DNA from: Paenibacillus massiliensis subsp. panacisoli DSM 21345
GTDB lineage: Bacteria > Bacillota > Bacilli > Paenibacillales > Paenibacillaceae
Length of the DNA: 64,000 nucleotides
NCBI RefSeq assembly: GCF_000426545.1
Contig: NZ_AUFO01000001.1
Span: forward strand, 372,001 to 436,000
Reading direction: 5' to 3'
Made by a program: the position numbers and the translations under genes. Positions 44,024 through 52,467 of the stretch are shown piece after piece; position 1 is the stretch's first letter; each line of letters starts with the position of its first letter. The notes below the pieces were generated by a model, which saw only the letters and a list, made by a program, of their open reading frames with translations, made no database searches and was not told the origin of the DNA.

Positions 44024-44140
44024 GCGGATGTTGCACTGGCACTCGGCTTGAGGTACTTGGCTTGAGGGGCTGGACTAGAGGGATTGTTTAGAGAGTCGAG
44101 CAGAGAGTACCCACCTAGCCATTGCATCTGCAGGGTCCGA

Positions 44141-44542
44141 TTAATGTACAATCTGGAACAGGCGACTTAGCTCGCGTCGCACCTCACTTCTGGCGAAGCG
44201 GGGGAGCATGGAGAAGAATCTCCGATATCCCCGGCACAGGTAATGCACTTCAATGCCAGCAGGACCTCGCTGCTCCTCCAGAACCTTAATCCCTCTTGCC
44301 CGCATATCCCGTCGGGTGGAGGTCAGCTCGTGGGTGATATGCTGCTGCAGGCGATCCAGTCCGCGAGTGTAGAGATCAGAGAGGTACAGTGTAGAGGAGG
44401 AATGCTTCAAGACGGCAATATCCTTTGCCAGCATATCGAGCATCAAGGTATACAAGACATAGGATTTCACCAGACGGTCATCCTCATGTGTAGGGATGGG
44501 AGGTGCTGATGATGGCTTCATAACATCGTTCACTTCCTTCAT
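44141..44542 (-). CDS. Unknown helical protein with a LexA box upstream (133 aa)
   Basis: I do not recognise it. It is an Arg/Leu-rich helical protein ('SYVLYTLMLDMLAKDIAVLKHSSSTLYLSDLYTRGLDRLQQHITHEL') with 'GIKVLEEQRGPAGIEVHYLCRGYRRFFSML' in the middle and a basic tail. Size and pattern recall small B. subtilis YhjD-type proteins, with low confidence. The ATG at 44542 has no clear ribosome-binding site; ATG 44521 follows AAGGAAG and may be the true start. A perfect LexA-type palindrome lies 23 nt upstream, so DNA-damage induction is likely. Confidence 0.65.
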   Translation of the reverse strand: MKEVNDVMKPSSAPPIPTHEDDRLVKSYVLYTLMLDMLAKDIAVLKHSSSTLYLSDLYTRGLDRLQQHITHELTSTRRDMRARGIKVLEEQRGPAGIEVHYLCRGYRRFFSMLPRFARSEVRRELSRLFQIVH

Positions 44543-44564
44543 GGGGTACTATCTTAGATGTATG

Positions 44565-44578
44565 AGAACATATGTTCT
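44565..44578 (-). promoter_or_regulatory. LexA (SOS) box upstream of the 133-aa gene
   Basis: AGAACATATGTTCT is a 14-bp perfect palindrome of the GAAC-N4-GTTC type, matching the two sites before the Y-family polymerase 5 kb away. Confidence 0.8.
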
Positions 44579-44747
44579 TAATATAACCATCATAATGGAG
44601 TTCATACATTCCAGCAACGAGGAATTCATGGAAAATGCAGTGCACACAGACACTTGAAGGCACATGCTTCCCATGGACAGCAAAATAAGGTATGGTTGGT
44701 CATGTCTGTTGGAGTTCACAATTGTTAATGAAAGAAGGAATGATCAG

Positions 44748-45770
44748 ATGCGCCGGCTGTATACTGCGCTTATTTTGTTAAGTCTTGTGTGGGGAGCGTC
44801 CTTCATGCTCATCAAGGTGCTATTGGCACATCAGATGGGTCCGTGGACGATAGCCAGCCTCCGCTCCTTGCTGGGCATGCTGTTCATCGTGCTAATGATG
44901 GTGCTGCTACGTAGGCCATTTGACTTGAAGAAGCTGAACTGGGGCGGGTCTCTGCTGGTGGGGATTATCAATATGGCGTTGCCTTGGGCACTCATTGCTT
45001 TCAGCGAGACGAGACTCACCAGCAGTATGGCTTCTGTGCTGAATGCGACGACTCCGATTTGGACGATGCTTGTAGGTCTGGTGTTCTTTGGAGCGGTGTT
45101 CGGCAGACAGCAATGGCTGGGGATGGGGATTGCATTTGCAGGCATCTTAGTACTGCTCGGCATTAATTCGGATACGATCATTGCTGCAGATCCAATAGGC
45201 TTTGCGGTGATGCTCTCGGCGACATTGTGTTACGCTATCGGCTCCCAGCTTGCGCGCAAGCTTCTGGGAGGTATGGATATGTACCAGATTTCGGTAGCTA
45301 CCCTGGCAGGGGCGTGGATCAGCAGTACGCTGGCTGCGCTGGTGCTGGAGAGCCCGTCAATAGCTTCATTAGCATCGCTAGGGTCACTTCAGGTCATGGT
45401 TTCGCTATTGGGACTCGGCGTCCTTGGCTCGGGTGTAGCGTACATTCTGTTTAATTACATGCTGATGAAGGGTAGCCCAGAGTTCGCGACCTCCGTAACG
45501 TATCTGGTGCCTGCTACAGCGATGGTATGGGGCTATGCCTTGTTAGGCGAGCATATCGGTTGGAATCTGCTGGGTGGACTGGTGCTGATCCTCGGTGGAG
45601 TCTTCATCGCTAATCGTCGGGGAAGTGTAGGTTCATCAGGCAGAAGGGCAAAGGAAGGGCTTGATCGAGCAAAGCAGATGACGGTTCAAATGGAGCAGAG
45701 AAGAAAGAAAAAAGCCAACGAGACAGAGGTAGCTATTATCGAGCAGAGAATAACGGAGGACAGACACTAA
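44748..45770 (+). CDS. EamA/DMT-superfamily transporter
   Basis: 340 aa with ten membrane segments in two EamA repeats (about 1-135 and 150-290). It starts 'MRRLYTALILLSLVWGASFMLIK' and has 'GSPEFATSVTYLVPATAMVWGYALLGE', both typical. The substrate is unknown; drug or metabolite efflux is usual. The C-terminal 45 residues are charged and cytosolic ('RRAKEGLDRAKQMTVQ'). ATG 44748 follows GAAGGAAT; the long open frame back to 44664 lacks support. Confidence 0.85.
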   Translation: MRRLYTALILLSLVWGASFMLIKVLLAHQMGPWTIASLRSLLGMLFIVLMMVLLRRPFDLKKLNWGGSLLVGIINMALPWALIAFSETRLTSSMASVLNATTPIWTMLVGLVFFGAVFGRQQWLGMGIAFAGILVLLGINSDTIIAADPIGFAVMLSATLCYAIGSQLARKLLGGMDMYQISVATLAGAWISSTLAALVLESPSIASLASLGSLQVMVSLLGLGVLGSGVAYILFNYMLMKGSPEFATSVTYLVPATAMVWGYALLGEHIGWNLLGGLVLILGGVFIANRRGSVGSSGRRAKEGLDRAKQMTVQMEQRRKKKANETEVAIIEQRITEDRH

Positions 45771-45817
45771 TCGTTATGATGCATTAGTCGAATTTCACAA
45801 ACGGATGTACAGAATAA

Positions 45818-45855
45818 GGCGGGTGCGCTTCGAGCGTTACCCGCCATCATTTTAT
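45818..45855 (+). terminator. Terminator after the EamA transporter
   Basis: Stem GGCGGGT/ACCCGCC with inner CGCT/AGCG, then an ATCATTTTATT tail. The outer stem is strong and GC-rich. Confidence 0.75.
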
Positions 45856-46001
45856 TCGTCAGATTCTACACTATTAAAATATACACGTACATATCGAGGA
45901 ACTGCTATCTATCTCATCTTCCACTCCTACCCGAAATCAGAGAGGAGGCAGTGCCAACGGGGCGATGAGACATGGATTGTCGAACTCAGGGTGGGCAGGG
46001 A

Positions 46002-46535
46002 TCAGAGTTCACTCCAGGTCATTGTCAGTTCTACAGATCCGTCCTTACTGGCCATTACTCCTCCAATTAAGGACCATTTTTCATGGGCTTCTGTATCGGT
46101 TCCTTGAATGATGATATTTTTATCATCAATGGTCTCCATAGCATCTGTCATGGCTTTGGTGGCAAAATAATCTTTGTACATATCGGAGACGGCCTTCAGA
46201 TCTTCAGGGGTTGTAAAGATAATCATCACTGACTTCTTGCCCTCTTGTTCGCTGGACTGAGCTAATTCAATCTGGGCATCAGCCGGTAAGGGGAAGTCAG
46301 CTGGCATATTTTCAGGCAGTTGCTTATTCTGGTTCACTTCTGCTTCCGCAGGCTTCGCTGCAGATGTGGAGGCCTTGCTCGTATCTGCTATGCTCTCTGC
46401 GGCGGGCACCTTGCTACCATTAGTATTATTACTATCTCCGGACTCCTGAGCCGCTTGGGTGCTACAAGCGCTTAAGATCGTCATCAGGGTTAAGGTAGCA
46501 CAGGTTAGTACCAACTGCTTCTTATTTTTGATCAT
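46002..46535 (-). CDS. Lipoprotein of unknown function (177 aa)
   Basis: The signal peptide 'MIKNKKQLVLTCATLTLMTILSAC' has a lipobox (LSAC). A Ser/Thr/Ala/Asn-rich linker (about 25-70) and a C-terminal alpha-beta domain follow ('KSVMIIFTTPEDLKAVSDMYKDYF...IIQGTDTEAHEKWSLIGG'). That domain looks like the small substrate-binding modules seen in Paenibacillus lipoproteins, function unknown. The start is ATG 46535 with AAAGGAGCG ahead on the minus strand. Confidence 0.75.
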   Translation of the reverse strand: MIKNKKQLVLTCATLTLMTILSACSTQAAQESGDSNNTNGSKVPAAESIADTSKASTSAAKPAEAEVNQNKQLPENMPADFPLPADAQIELAQSSEQEGKKSVMIIFTTPEDLKAVSDMYKDYFATKAMTDAMETIDDKNIIIQGTDTEAHEKWSLIGGVMASKDGSVELTMTWSEL

Positions 46536-47047
46536 TATTATCGCTCCTTTTCTGTGAAATACTGCTCCTAAGAGAGCAATGTATTGTCTCCTCTGATTGA
46601 TTCCACACATCCTTCCCTATGTTATATAAGCTCGTGCTATATGGTTTGAAGCGTATGATACATGCTAGATATCCAGAATTTTAACAAAAATGAAGTGAAG
46701 GGAGAACGTGCCCTAGTCCAGTTGTATCCCCAACCTAAGTCCAGTTTTGCACAACTGTATTTATCTTCTGCATTTATCTTCCGCATCTTCGGGATTGTTG
46801 CACAATTTTCCGTGCATCTGCTGCCAGACGCATAACCAAAGCTTTTAATCATATATTGTTAATGCCAGCGGATTTTAGTCTTACTTCGTGTGGATCTTGT
46901 GGTGGTGTAGAATGTTCTGCCGTCTAGGGGCTCTGCAACATTCGTTACCATGGATATGTATATCGTCGACTATGCATATCGTCCATTTTACGTAGGTTTG
47001 ACATAACAGGGCTGTTTCACAGGTGCTCGTCTGTGGTAGAATTGTTA
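46536..47047. other. Long spacer with no supported gene
   Basis: Frames at 46637-46852 and 46881-47204 lack a start site of quality and protein-like composition. A short direct repeat (GTCCAGTT, 46717 and 46739) is the only structure seen. An extended -10 (TGGTAGAAT, 47034-47042) near the right end likely starts the leader before the YitT-type gene. Confidence 0.5.
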
Positions 47048-47331
47048 CAGGGACTGGTTCGGCTAACCGACCAGTTGTGACGAAATAACATGCAGAAAGG
47101 ATCAGGATACCATGTGTCCCCGAAGGATACTTCCCCAAAGGACGATCTGGAAACGGTATGATCTCTCTTATACTTAGCTTCTTCTCGTGGATGACGTCAG
47201 CCATTCTGACCGACTTTACGGAAGAGGGGATTGTGAAATGCGAAGGACCAAGTCCTCCAGGCTAAGCATCCATTTCGGCTTCCGTAAGAACGGTAGTTAC
47301 ACCAAACTTACGAGAAACCGAGGAAGCCTGT
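47048..47331 (+). ncRNA. Structured 5' leader of the YitT-family gene with competing helices around the start site
   Basis: Several helices can be drawn: an ACTGGT/ACCAGT hairpin near 47054; GATCA-UACC/GGTATGATC closing an inner GAAGG-ATA-CTTCC hairpin (47103-47163); and GTCAG/CTGAC (about 47197-47211). A final hairpin GGCTTCC/GGAAGCC plus GTAAG/CTTAC (47277-47328) buries the ribosome-binding site GAGGAAG. An upstream strand TTTACGGAAG (47215-47224) can pair with CTTCCGTAAG (47279-47288) instead and would free it. No known riboswitch class is recognised. Confidence 0.45.
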
Positions 47332-48009
47332 ATGAGGATACCCAACCAAAGTTCAATTACTGTTAGTCAACTCGCCCCTCTAGCCCGACGTATGCTGGCT
47401 ATGATGCTGGGCACGCTCATTCTTGCATTTGCTTACTACCATATTAATTTTGCGAATCATTTAACTGAAGGAGGATTCGTTGGCCTAGCTCTTCTGGGCA
47501 AATACGCCTTCGGTTGGTCACCTGCCTGGACGGCATTGCTGCTGGACATTCCAGTGCTGCTTGTCGCTTGGCTGTGGAAGGGCTGGAAGTTCATGGCCTC
47601 CGCATTGGTCGGAGCTTTGATGTTCTCTGGATTCTATGCTGCCTTTGAATTATACTCGCCTCTGCATATCGATCTGGCAGGCAATCTGGCGGTAGCTGCC
47701 TTGTTATCAGGCTTACTGACAGGTGTCGGTGCGGGTCTGGTTATGAGATTTGGCGGTGCTACTGGGGGCGATGATATTTTATCCCTCCTCATTAGTCAGT
47801 GGAGAGGCTGGAAGCTGGGGAATGTATTTTTTGCCAGTGACTGTATAGTACTTCTTCTCTCACTGTTATATTTGCCAATGAAGGAGACACTGTACACGAT
47901 TCTTGCAGTATGGGTGGCAGGCAAGATTATCACCATCACCGTCACCTTCCGTCTACCGAAGCCAACTGTTGCTCCTCAAGTAACTCTGAAGCAGCAAGCG
48001 CACAGCTAG
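47332..48009 (+). CDS. YitT family membrane protein (DUF161/YczE type)
   Basis: 225 aa with about five membrane segments. The YitT pattern 'HINFANHLTEGGFVGLALLGKYAFGWSPAWTALLLDIPVLLVAW' and 'GVGAGLVMRFGGATGGDDILSLLIS' is clear. The C-terminal DUF2179 domain of longer homologues is missing, and the chain ends in a polar tail. The ATG at 47332 has GAGGAAG 5 nt upstream, inside the hairpin described above. Transport substrate is unknown. Confidence 0.85.
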   Translation: MRIPNQSSITVSQLAPLARRMLAMMLGTLILAFAYYHINFANHLTEGGFVGLALLGKYAFGWSPAWTALLLDIPVLLVAWLWKGWKFMASALVGALMFSGFYAAFELYSPLHIDLAGNLAVAALLSGLLTGVGAGLVMRFGGATGGDDILSLLISQWRGWKLGNVFFASDCIVLLLSLLYLPMKETLYTILAVWVAGKIITITVTFRLPKPTVAPQVTLKQQAHS

Positions 48010-48011
48010 GC

Positions 48012-48260
48012 ATGGATTGTGGGGAGCTATACGCGATTCGAATTAACCGCATAGTAACCGCAGTGCCCTATGTTCCGGAAAGCATTGTTTGGGACTTCAG
48101 GCGAATGCTCTGGACTGATGAGAATGAGAAGGGTACGCAGACAGACGATAAGCATGAACGAATAATAGAGCAGATCAAGCATAGAGGTGCTCTTGATGCC
48201 ACCATGGATCAGGAGCACCTCTATTTGTATGTGTATACATCACTTACTGAAATGGCGTGA
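48012..48260 (+). CDS. Possible small protein after the YitT gene (82 aa, uncertain)
   Basis: The frame MDCGELYAIRINRIVTAVPY... reads like a folded protein ('EHLYLYVYTSLTEMA'), but there is no ribosome-binding site. A 10-bp stem AGAGGTGCTC/GAGCACCTCT (48183-48222) lies inside it, and its end overlaps the YdaT-like gene by 21 nt. It may be translationally coupled (start 3 nt after the YitT stop) or spurious. Confidence 0.3.
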   Translation: MDCGELYAIRINRIVTAVPYVPESIVWDFRRMLWTDENEKGTQTDDKHERIIEQIKHRGALDATMDQEHLYLYVYTSLTEMA

Positions 48261-48617
48261 CTCCTGAATGCGACCATGCTGATCATGAATGATCACCCGT
48301 ATGCTCTGGTCTGCAGACCAGCACTTGGCTTCTTGAACGGCCTCCGTCTTGGTATGGTGCACAGAAGAGGGATGATCTCGTCCCTGCTCCTTAATCGCCC
48401 AGCCTTCCTCGTGGGGAACGACATGAATGGGCTCATCCGTCTCGTGTGCGGGATGGTTGCGATTCCATTCCTCAGCCTGAGCCGTTGCAATCGCAATTGC
48501 TCTCCCTTCCTCATAGCCGTTCGATAGGAGGGCATTGGCGATCTCGATCGCCTTGTTGCGCACACGTTCCTCCAGATTTTTCATGGATGGGGGGTAATCC
48601 TGCTTGTTCCACGGCAT
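48240..48617 (-). CDS. YdaT-like protein with C-terminal DUF2188-type domain
   Basis: 125 aa. The first part 'MPWNKQDYPPSMKNL..RNKAIEIANALLSNGYEEGRAIAIATAQAEEWNRNH' is nearly the YdaT signature of Bacilli. The rest ('HVVPHEEGWAIKEQGRDHPSSVHHTKTEAVQEAK...IIHDQHGRIQE') is a DUF2188-like repeat. In B. subtilis YdaT is a general-stress (sigma-B) protein of unknown role. ATG 48617 has AGGAGG 7 nt upstream; ATG 48623 is too close to it. Confidence 0.85.
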   Translation of the reverse strand: MPWNKQDYPPSMKNLEERVRNKAIEIANALLSNGYEEGRAIAIATAQAEEWNRNHPAHETDEPIHVVPHEEGWAIKEQGRDHPSSVHHTKTEAVQEAKCWSADQSIRVIIHDQHGRIQESRHFSK

Positions 48618-49015
48618 AATCATTCCTCCTGTCTCTTCCTTCAGGTTACGAAAAACGAGATTAAATCAATGCTCCTAAGGGACGGTAGATATGGAGCTTA
48701 GATATATATTACCCTTCCCATTCGTGGGCAAACGCGGATCGCCGTAATTGTATCTCCCAACTAAGTAAAATCTGTGCCCAGCCGTTAGATGAGAAGGAAT
48801 AGGCTTGCAGTTATCGGAAGGAGAAGGGCCACAGATAACAAAGCCACAGGGGATCATCCGACTTTGAAGTTGAATGAAGATCCTGTGGCTTTATTTGTGC
48901 GTATTCGCAGTAATTCGAAGCTATATCGTTGACAGGGATGATTTATTCCTGGGTAAATTCAGTGATACTATACATGAATAAGTTACTGGAATAGCATCTT
49001 GCTGGAAAAAGCAAT
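48618..49015. other. Spacer with a strong hairpin
   Basis: No gene is seen. AAGCCACAGG-GGATC (48841-48855) pairs with GATCCTGTGGCTT (48879-48891). With the flanking T-rich ends it may terminate the minus-strand msrAB transcript, 125 nt past its stop. Confidence 0.5.
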
Positions 49016-49987
49016 TTACTGAAATAGTGAAGCATACTCTCCATAGCCCTCTTCCTCCAGCTTGTCCTTAGGAACAAAACGCAGCGCAGCGGAGTTGATG
49101 CAGTAGCGTAGGCCATTCTCGCCAGGTCCATCATCGAATACATGGCCAAGATGGGAGTCTCCGATTCGGCTGCGGACCTCGGTGCGAATCATGAAATGAC
49201 TAAGATCCGTCTTCTCCTTGATGCTATAGCTGCTCAATGGGCGAGTGAAGCTAGGCCAGCCGCAGCCTGCATCATACTTATCCCGCGAGCTAAACAAGGC
49301 TTCACCTGAGACGATGTCCACGTAGATGCCTTCATCTTCGTGGTTCCAGAATTCATTCTGGAAGGGACGCTCGGTAGCATTGTTCTGGGTGACTTCATAT
49401 TGCAGCGGTGTCAGCCGTTCCTGGAGGTTGGACTTGTCCAGCTTGCCGGACCAATGATTCTCGATGAAGTCCTCACGTCCAGAGCCTTTGCGATAGCGTT
49501 TGTAGTGCCCTGGATTCTTCTTATGATAGTCTTGATGGTATTCCTCTGCTTCATAAAAGACAGATGCTGGTACAATCGGTGTAACGATTGGTTGATCGAA
49601 TCGTCCGCTGTCCGCAAGTGCTTTCTTTGAGGCTTCTGCCTTAAGACGCTGCTCCTCATTATGATAGAAGATGGCCGTCTGATAGGATTCCCCGCGATCA
49701 TGGAACTGACCACCAGCATCTGTCGGATTAATCTGTTGCCAGAATAGCTCCAGCAGCTTCTCATAAGGGAAGACATAAGGATCGAAGGTAATCTGGACAG
49801 CCTCGACATGACCTGTCGTATCGGAGCAGACTTCCTCGTAAGTGGGATTCTCTGTATGACCACCTGTGTAGCCAGAACGGACTTTCTTGATTCCTGGCAG
49901 ATCCTCGAAGGGAGATACCATGCACCAGAAGCATCCACCTGCAAAGGTAGCTAATTCTGTATCGTTGGGATTTTTAATGATATCCAT
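49016..49987 (-). CDS. msrAB: Fused peptide methionine sulfoxide reductase MsrA-MsrB
   Basis: 323 aa, repairs both S- and R-methionine sulfoxide. The MsrA half (about 1-165) has '[12 protein letters not shown]' with catalytic Cys, and '[12 protein letters not shown]'. The MsrB half (about 180-323) has '[13 protein letters not shown]', '[15 protein letters not shown]' and the catalytic '[11 protein letters not shown]'. Fused forms are common in Firmicutes. The start is ATG 49987 with a weak GAACGGAG site on the minus strand. It is cytosolic, with no signal peptide. Confidence 0.95.
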   Translation of the reverse strand: MDIIKNPNDTELATFAGGCFWCMVSPFEDLPGIKKVRSGYTGGHTENPTYEEVCSDTTGHVEAVQITFDPYVFPYEKLLELFWQQINPTDAGGQFHDRGESYQTAIFYHNEEQRLKAEASKKALADSGRFDQPIVTPIVPASVFYEAEEYHQDYHKKNPGHYKRYRKGSGREDFIENHWSGKLDKSNLQERLTPLQYEVTQNNATERPFQNEFWNHEDEGIYVDIVSGEALFSSRDKYDAGCGWPSFTRPLSSYSIKEKTDLSHFMIRTEVRSRIGDSHLGHVFDDGPGENGLRYCINSAALRFVPKDKLEEEGYGEYASLFQ

Positions 49988-50095
49988 CTATAATCACTCC
50001 GTTCTTGAAGACATGTTATAAGCCGCGGATAATTCCTATCGGGAAATATCCTTAATTTAAATTATACTCGAATTGTGCCTCTGAGACCAAACTAG

Positions 50096-50704
50096 CTAGC
50101 TACCGTACAACTTTTTGCGTAACAGCATGAAGATGCCAATACTAATCCCGAGGTATAACACGGCAAGTGAGACACCAGCGAGCGGGTAGGTGGCCAAGAG
50201 ACCGCCAGCGAAAGCATAGGCAGTTACACCTGGAAGCTTACCAATACATGTGCCAAGTGCGAAGCTGTGAAAAGGAAAGCGAGCTACCCCGGCATACACA
50301 TTGACCACGGTCTGGGGGATGAGCGGAAAGAGCCGAGCCAGCAGCACAGAGACGAAGGGGTGACCCTCCATGACTCGGTTGACCTTGGATAGGGCAGGTG
50401 AACGCTGTAAATATGCCTGTCCGCTGGCACGGAAGAAATAGCGAATCCCTGCGTAGACGGCAAATGCAGCCAAAGAGCTTCCGGTCCAGCAGATGAGAGC
50501 CCCTTGCCATGGGCCGGTTGTATAGGAGATAGCCGCGATCACCAGCTTATAAGGAAAGACGGGGAGCAGGGCAAACAGGGACGAGACCAACAGCAATACA
50601 GGCCAGGATGCCTGCTGCTCAGTCCATGTCCACAAGCGCTCTCTCTCCAACCATGTCACCAGCAGTAGCAGGATATATCCACTCACAAAAATCCATTTTT
50701 TCAT
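50096..50704 (-). CDS. TVP38/TMEM64 (VTT/DedA-like) membrane protein
   Basis: 202 aa from MKKWIFVSGYILLLL, with five or six membrane segments. The VTT domain core 'FPYKLVIAAISYTTGPWQGALICWTGSSLAAFAVYAGIRYFF' and 'LLARLFPLIPQTVVNVYAGVARFPFHSFALGTCIGKLPGVTAYAFAGG' is typical. Functions in bacteria are mostly unknown; some are lipid-related. AGGAAAGG lies ahead of ATG 50704. The open frame beyond this start is made of an 11-bp repeat and is not likely coding. Confidence 0.85.
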   Translation of the reverse strand: MKKWIFVSGYILLLLVTWLERERLWTWTEQQASWPVLLLVSSLFALLPVFPYKLVIAAISYTTGPWQGALICWTGSSLAAFAVYAGIRYFFRASGQAYLQRSPALSKVNRVMEGHPFVSVLLARLFPLIPQTVVNVYAGVARFPFHSFALGTCIGKLPGVTAYAFAGGLLATYPLAGVSLAVLYLGISIGIFMLLRKKLYGS

Positions 50705-50751
50705 AAATAAATCCTTTCCTGAATAAACCCTAATTAACAACAAATGAATAC

Positions 50752-50807
50752 CTAATAAGTCTCTAATAAATCTCCAATAAATCTCCAATAAGTCCCCGAA
50801 AAGGTCC
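50752..50807. repeat. 11-bp degenerate tandem repeat
   Basis: Four units CTAATAAGTCT, CTAATAAATCT, CCAATAAATCT, CCAATAAGTCC, then a decayed fifth. It lies in the spacer between the TVP38-type gene and the terC riboswitch, close to one helical turn per unit. Further AAGTTCT-type repeats follow to about 50930. Confidence 0.8.
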
Positions 50808-50968
50808 TGAACATGCTTTCAATAAGATATGAGCTAAATTCCAGATAAGTTCTGAGGAAGTAAACAAGTTCCTAAAAAGTAAAGCAAGTTCTGGAGGAGT
50901 CTTAATAAGTACTTACGATCGTGCTCAAAATAATGTAAGTGCCGATTCCTTGTTTATGTCATGAATGC

Positions 50969-50974
50969 TATAAT
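50969..50974 (+). promoter_or_regulatory. -10 element of the terC promoter
   Basis: TGCTATAAT is an extended -10 about 20 nt before the riboswitch. The -35 (TTCCTT with a 17-nt spacer) is poor, so the extended TG likely carries it. Confidence 0.6.
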
Positions 50975-50992
50975 ATGCGGCATAGAATAATC

Positions 50993-51119
50993 CCAAAGGG
51001 GAGTAGCTCAGACAATAAAGTCGTCATGACGGGTAAATTTGCCCCGGCTTTATTGGCAACGTGACGTTGTAAGCGAGACCTTTGCCTGGAATCTTGAACA
51101 TTCGGGTAAAGGTCTTTTT
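50993..51119 (+). ncRNA. yybP-ykoY manganese riboswitch with terminator, upstream of terC
   Basis: The 5' core CCAAAGGGGAGTAGC and the 3' strand AAGCGAGACCTTTGCC (51071-51086) are the class hallmarks. The aptamer holds a CAATAAAGTCGTC arm. GACCTTTGCC can instead pair with GGGTAAAGGTC (51104-51114), followed by TTTTT, giving the terminator. Mn2+ binding is expected to favour the aptamer and read-through into terC. Confidence 0.92.
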
Positions 51120-51130
51120 GATGTGAATTC

Positions 51131-51175
51131 AAAAGGCGCCGTTCCTGATTGTTCAAGGAGCAAGCGCCTTTTTGC
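51131..51175 (+). terminator. Second terminator between riboswitch and terC
   Basis: Stem AAAAGGCGC/GCGCCTTTT with inner pairing GTTCCT/AGGAGC and a T-run, 12 nt after the riboswitch terminator and about 105 nt before terC. Confidence 0.75.
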
Positions 51176-51281
51176 ATGAGTGTTGCGCATAGATCCCGAA
51201 AAATGATGCAAAATGCTGACATGCATGAATGCGAGTCGCAAAGCTAAGTATAACAAAAAAATGAGGGAGAGTGGGGAGCGC

Positions 51282-51983
51282 ATGGATTTCATGTCTGTGG
51301 AGTTCTGGACAGCACTCATGTCCATCGTAATTATCGACCTGGTGCTTGCTGGCGACAATGCGATTGTCATTGGACTTGCTGCGCGTAATGTACGAAAAGA
51401 GGATCAAAGGAAGGTGATTTTCTGGGGGACGGTCGGGGCCGTTCTGATTCGTGTTATTGCTACGCTACTGGTCACGTATTTGCTGCAAATATACGGCTTG
51501 CGATTGATCGGAGGGCTGCTGCTCGTCTGGATTGCTTATAAGCTGCTTGTTGAAGAAAGGAAGCATGAAATCTCGGCAGGAAATCAGATGTGGGCTGCGA
51601 TTCGTACGATTATTATTGCAGATGCCATGATGGGGCTGGATAATGTACTCGCTGTAGCAGGGGCTGCGCATGGTGACATGATTCTGGTCATTCTGGGGCT
51701 GGCGATCTCGGTACCGATTATGGTCTGGGGCAGCACGATTATCCTTAAGCTTACCGACCGCTTCCCATATGTAATTGCCATCGGGGCTGCTGTACTCGCG
51801 TATACCGCTGCCAAAATGATCGTCGCCGAGCCGCTTCTTCATGACTGGTTCGTGAATCCTGTCGTGAAATACGGCTTCGAGCTTCTTGTTGTCATTGCTG
51901 TAGTGCTGTATGGCTGGAATGTGAAGAAAAGACGTGAGAGCAAGATCAAGAGCCGCCCAGTTCGGATTAAAACGGCGGAGTAA
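51282..51983 (+). CDS. TerC family membrane protein (YkoY/YceF-like, Mn2+ exporter type)
   Basis: 233 aa with six or seven membrane segments. TerC features: 'MDFMSVEFWTALMSIVIIDLVLAGDNAIVIGLAARNV' with the metal-binding Asp-Asn, and the mirror 'IIIADAMMGLDNVLAVAGAA'. In B. subtilis TerC-type proteins protect against excess Mn2+ and assist metalation of secreted proteins. GGGGAGCG lies 6 nt ahead of ATG 51282. Control by the riboswitch at 50993 supports Mn2+ as the substrate. Confidence 0.93.
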   Translation: MDFMSVEFWTALMSIVIIDLVLAGDNAIVIGLAARNVRKEDQRKVIFWGTVGAVLIRVIATLLVTYLLQIYGLRLIGGLLLVWIAYKLLVEERKHEISAGNQMWAAIRTIIIADAMMGLDNVLAVAGAAHGDMILVILGLAISVPIMVWGSTIILKLTDRFPYVIAIGAAVLAYTAAKMIVAEPLLHDWFVNPVVKYGFELLVVIAVVLYGWNVKKRRESKIKSRPVRIKTAE

Positions 51984-52123
51984 TCATTACTCTCGCTGCT
52001 CCTGAGGGAAGGGTCCGGCATTTCGGTAGTTGTATCAAGAATGCTACTTCGGGTTGCATCGCTTCTGAAGTTGGTATACGATTTGGTCACTAGCCAACAG
52101 TAGGAAGTGAGAGGAGAAGTACG

Positions 52124-52453
52124 ATGGATGACAGCAATAAGCCTTCCTCAATAGAGGAAGTGATAGCCCAACAATATCGGCAGGAAGAGGATATGATGAT
52201 TCTTGTCTTTGCCCAGTGGTGCGTGAATCAGGGGTTAGACCCTGAGGTCTTATATCGACAAGCGTATCCGCATCAGGAGAAAAATGAGCGCCTGCAGCGA
52301 GTGCTGGAGTTGACGGTACCTCGCGAGGAGGCTGGCGACATTCCGGATGATACCGTCCTTGGTGTGCTGTCCATGTTCGGCAATGAGGATCTGGCCATGA
52401 TCGTGGCGGAGGCAAGAGAGCAATTGAACAGAAATCCCGCTAAGCCCGGATGA
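52124..52453 (+). CDS. Small acidic protein of unknown function (109 aa)
   Basis: Not recognised. It is acidic, with helical segments ('IEEVIAQQYRQEEDMMILVFAQWCVNQGLDPEVLYRQAYPHQEKNERLQRVLEL' and 'LGVLSMFGNEDLAMIVAEAREQLNR'), no membrane part and a single Cys. GAGAGGAGAAG precedes the ATG. It has its own terminator and no evident link to terC. Confidence 0.6.
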   Translation: MDDSNKPSSIEEVIAQQYRQEEDMMILVFAQWCVNQGLDPEVLYRQAYPHQEKNERLQRVLELTVPREEAGDIPDDTVLGVLSMFGNEDLAMIVAEAREQLNRNPAKPG

Positions 52454-52467
52454 TTCCCACCTCAATA

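Noticed and set aside
46637..46852. Minus-strand open frame of 71 codons
   Set aside because: No ribosome-binding site, Cys-rich random composition and no neighbour support.
46881..47204. Minus-strand open frame of 107 codons before the YitT gene
   Set aside because: Composition unlike protein (Cys/His-rich end). It lies across the structured leader on the other strand and has no start site of quality.
47910..48011. Upstream part of the frame ending at 48260
   Set aside because: It overlaps the YitT gene in another frame and gives His/Ser/Cys-rich sequence; only the portion from 48012 is kept as uncertain.
50705..50788. N-terminal extension of the TVP38-type protein
   Set aside because: It encodes translation of the 11-bp repeat and begins with TTG without a site; ATG 50704 is better placed.
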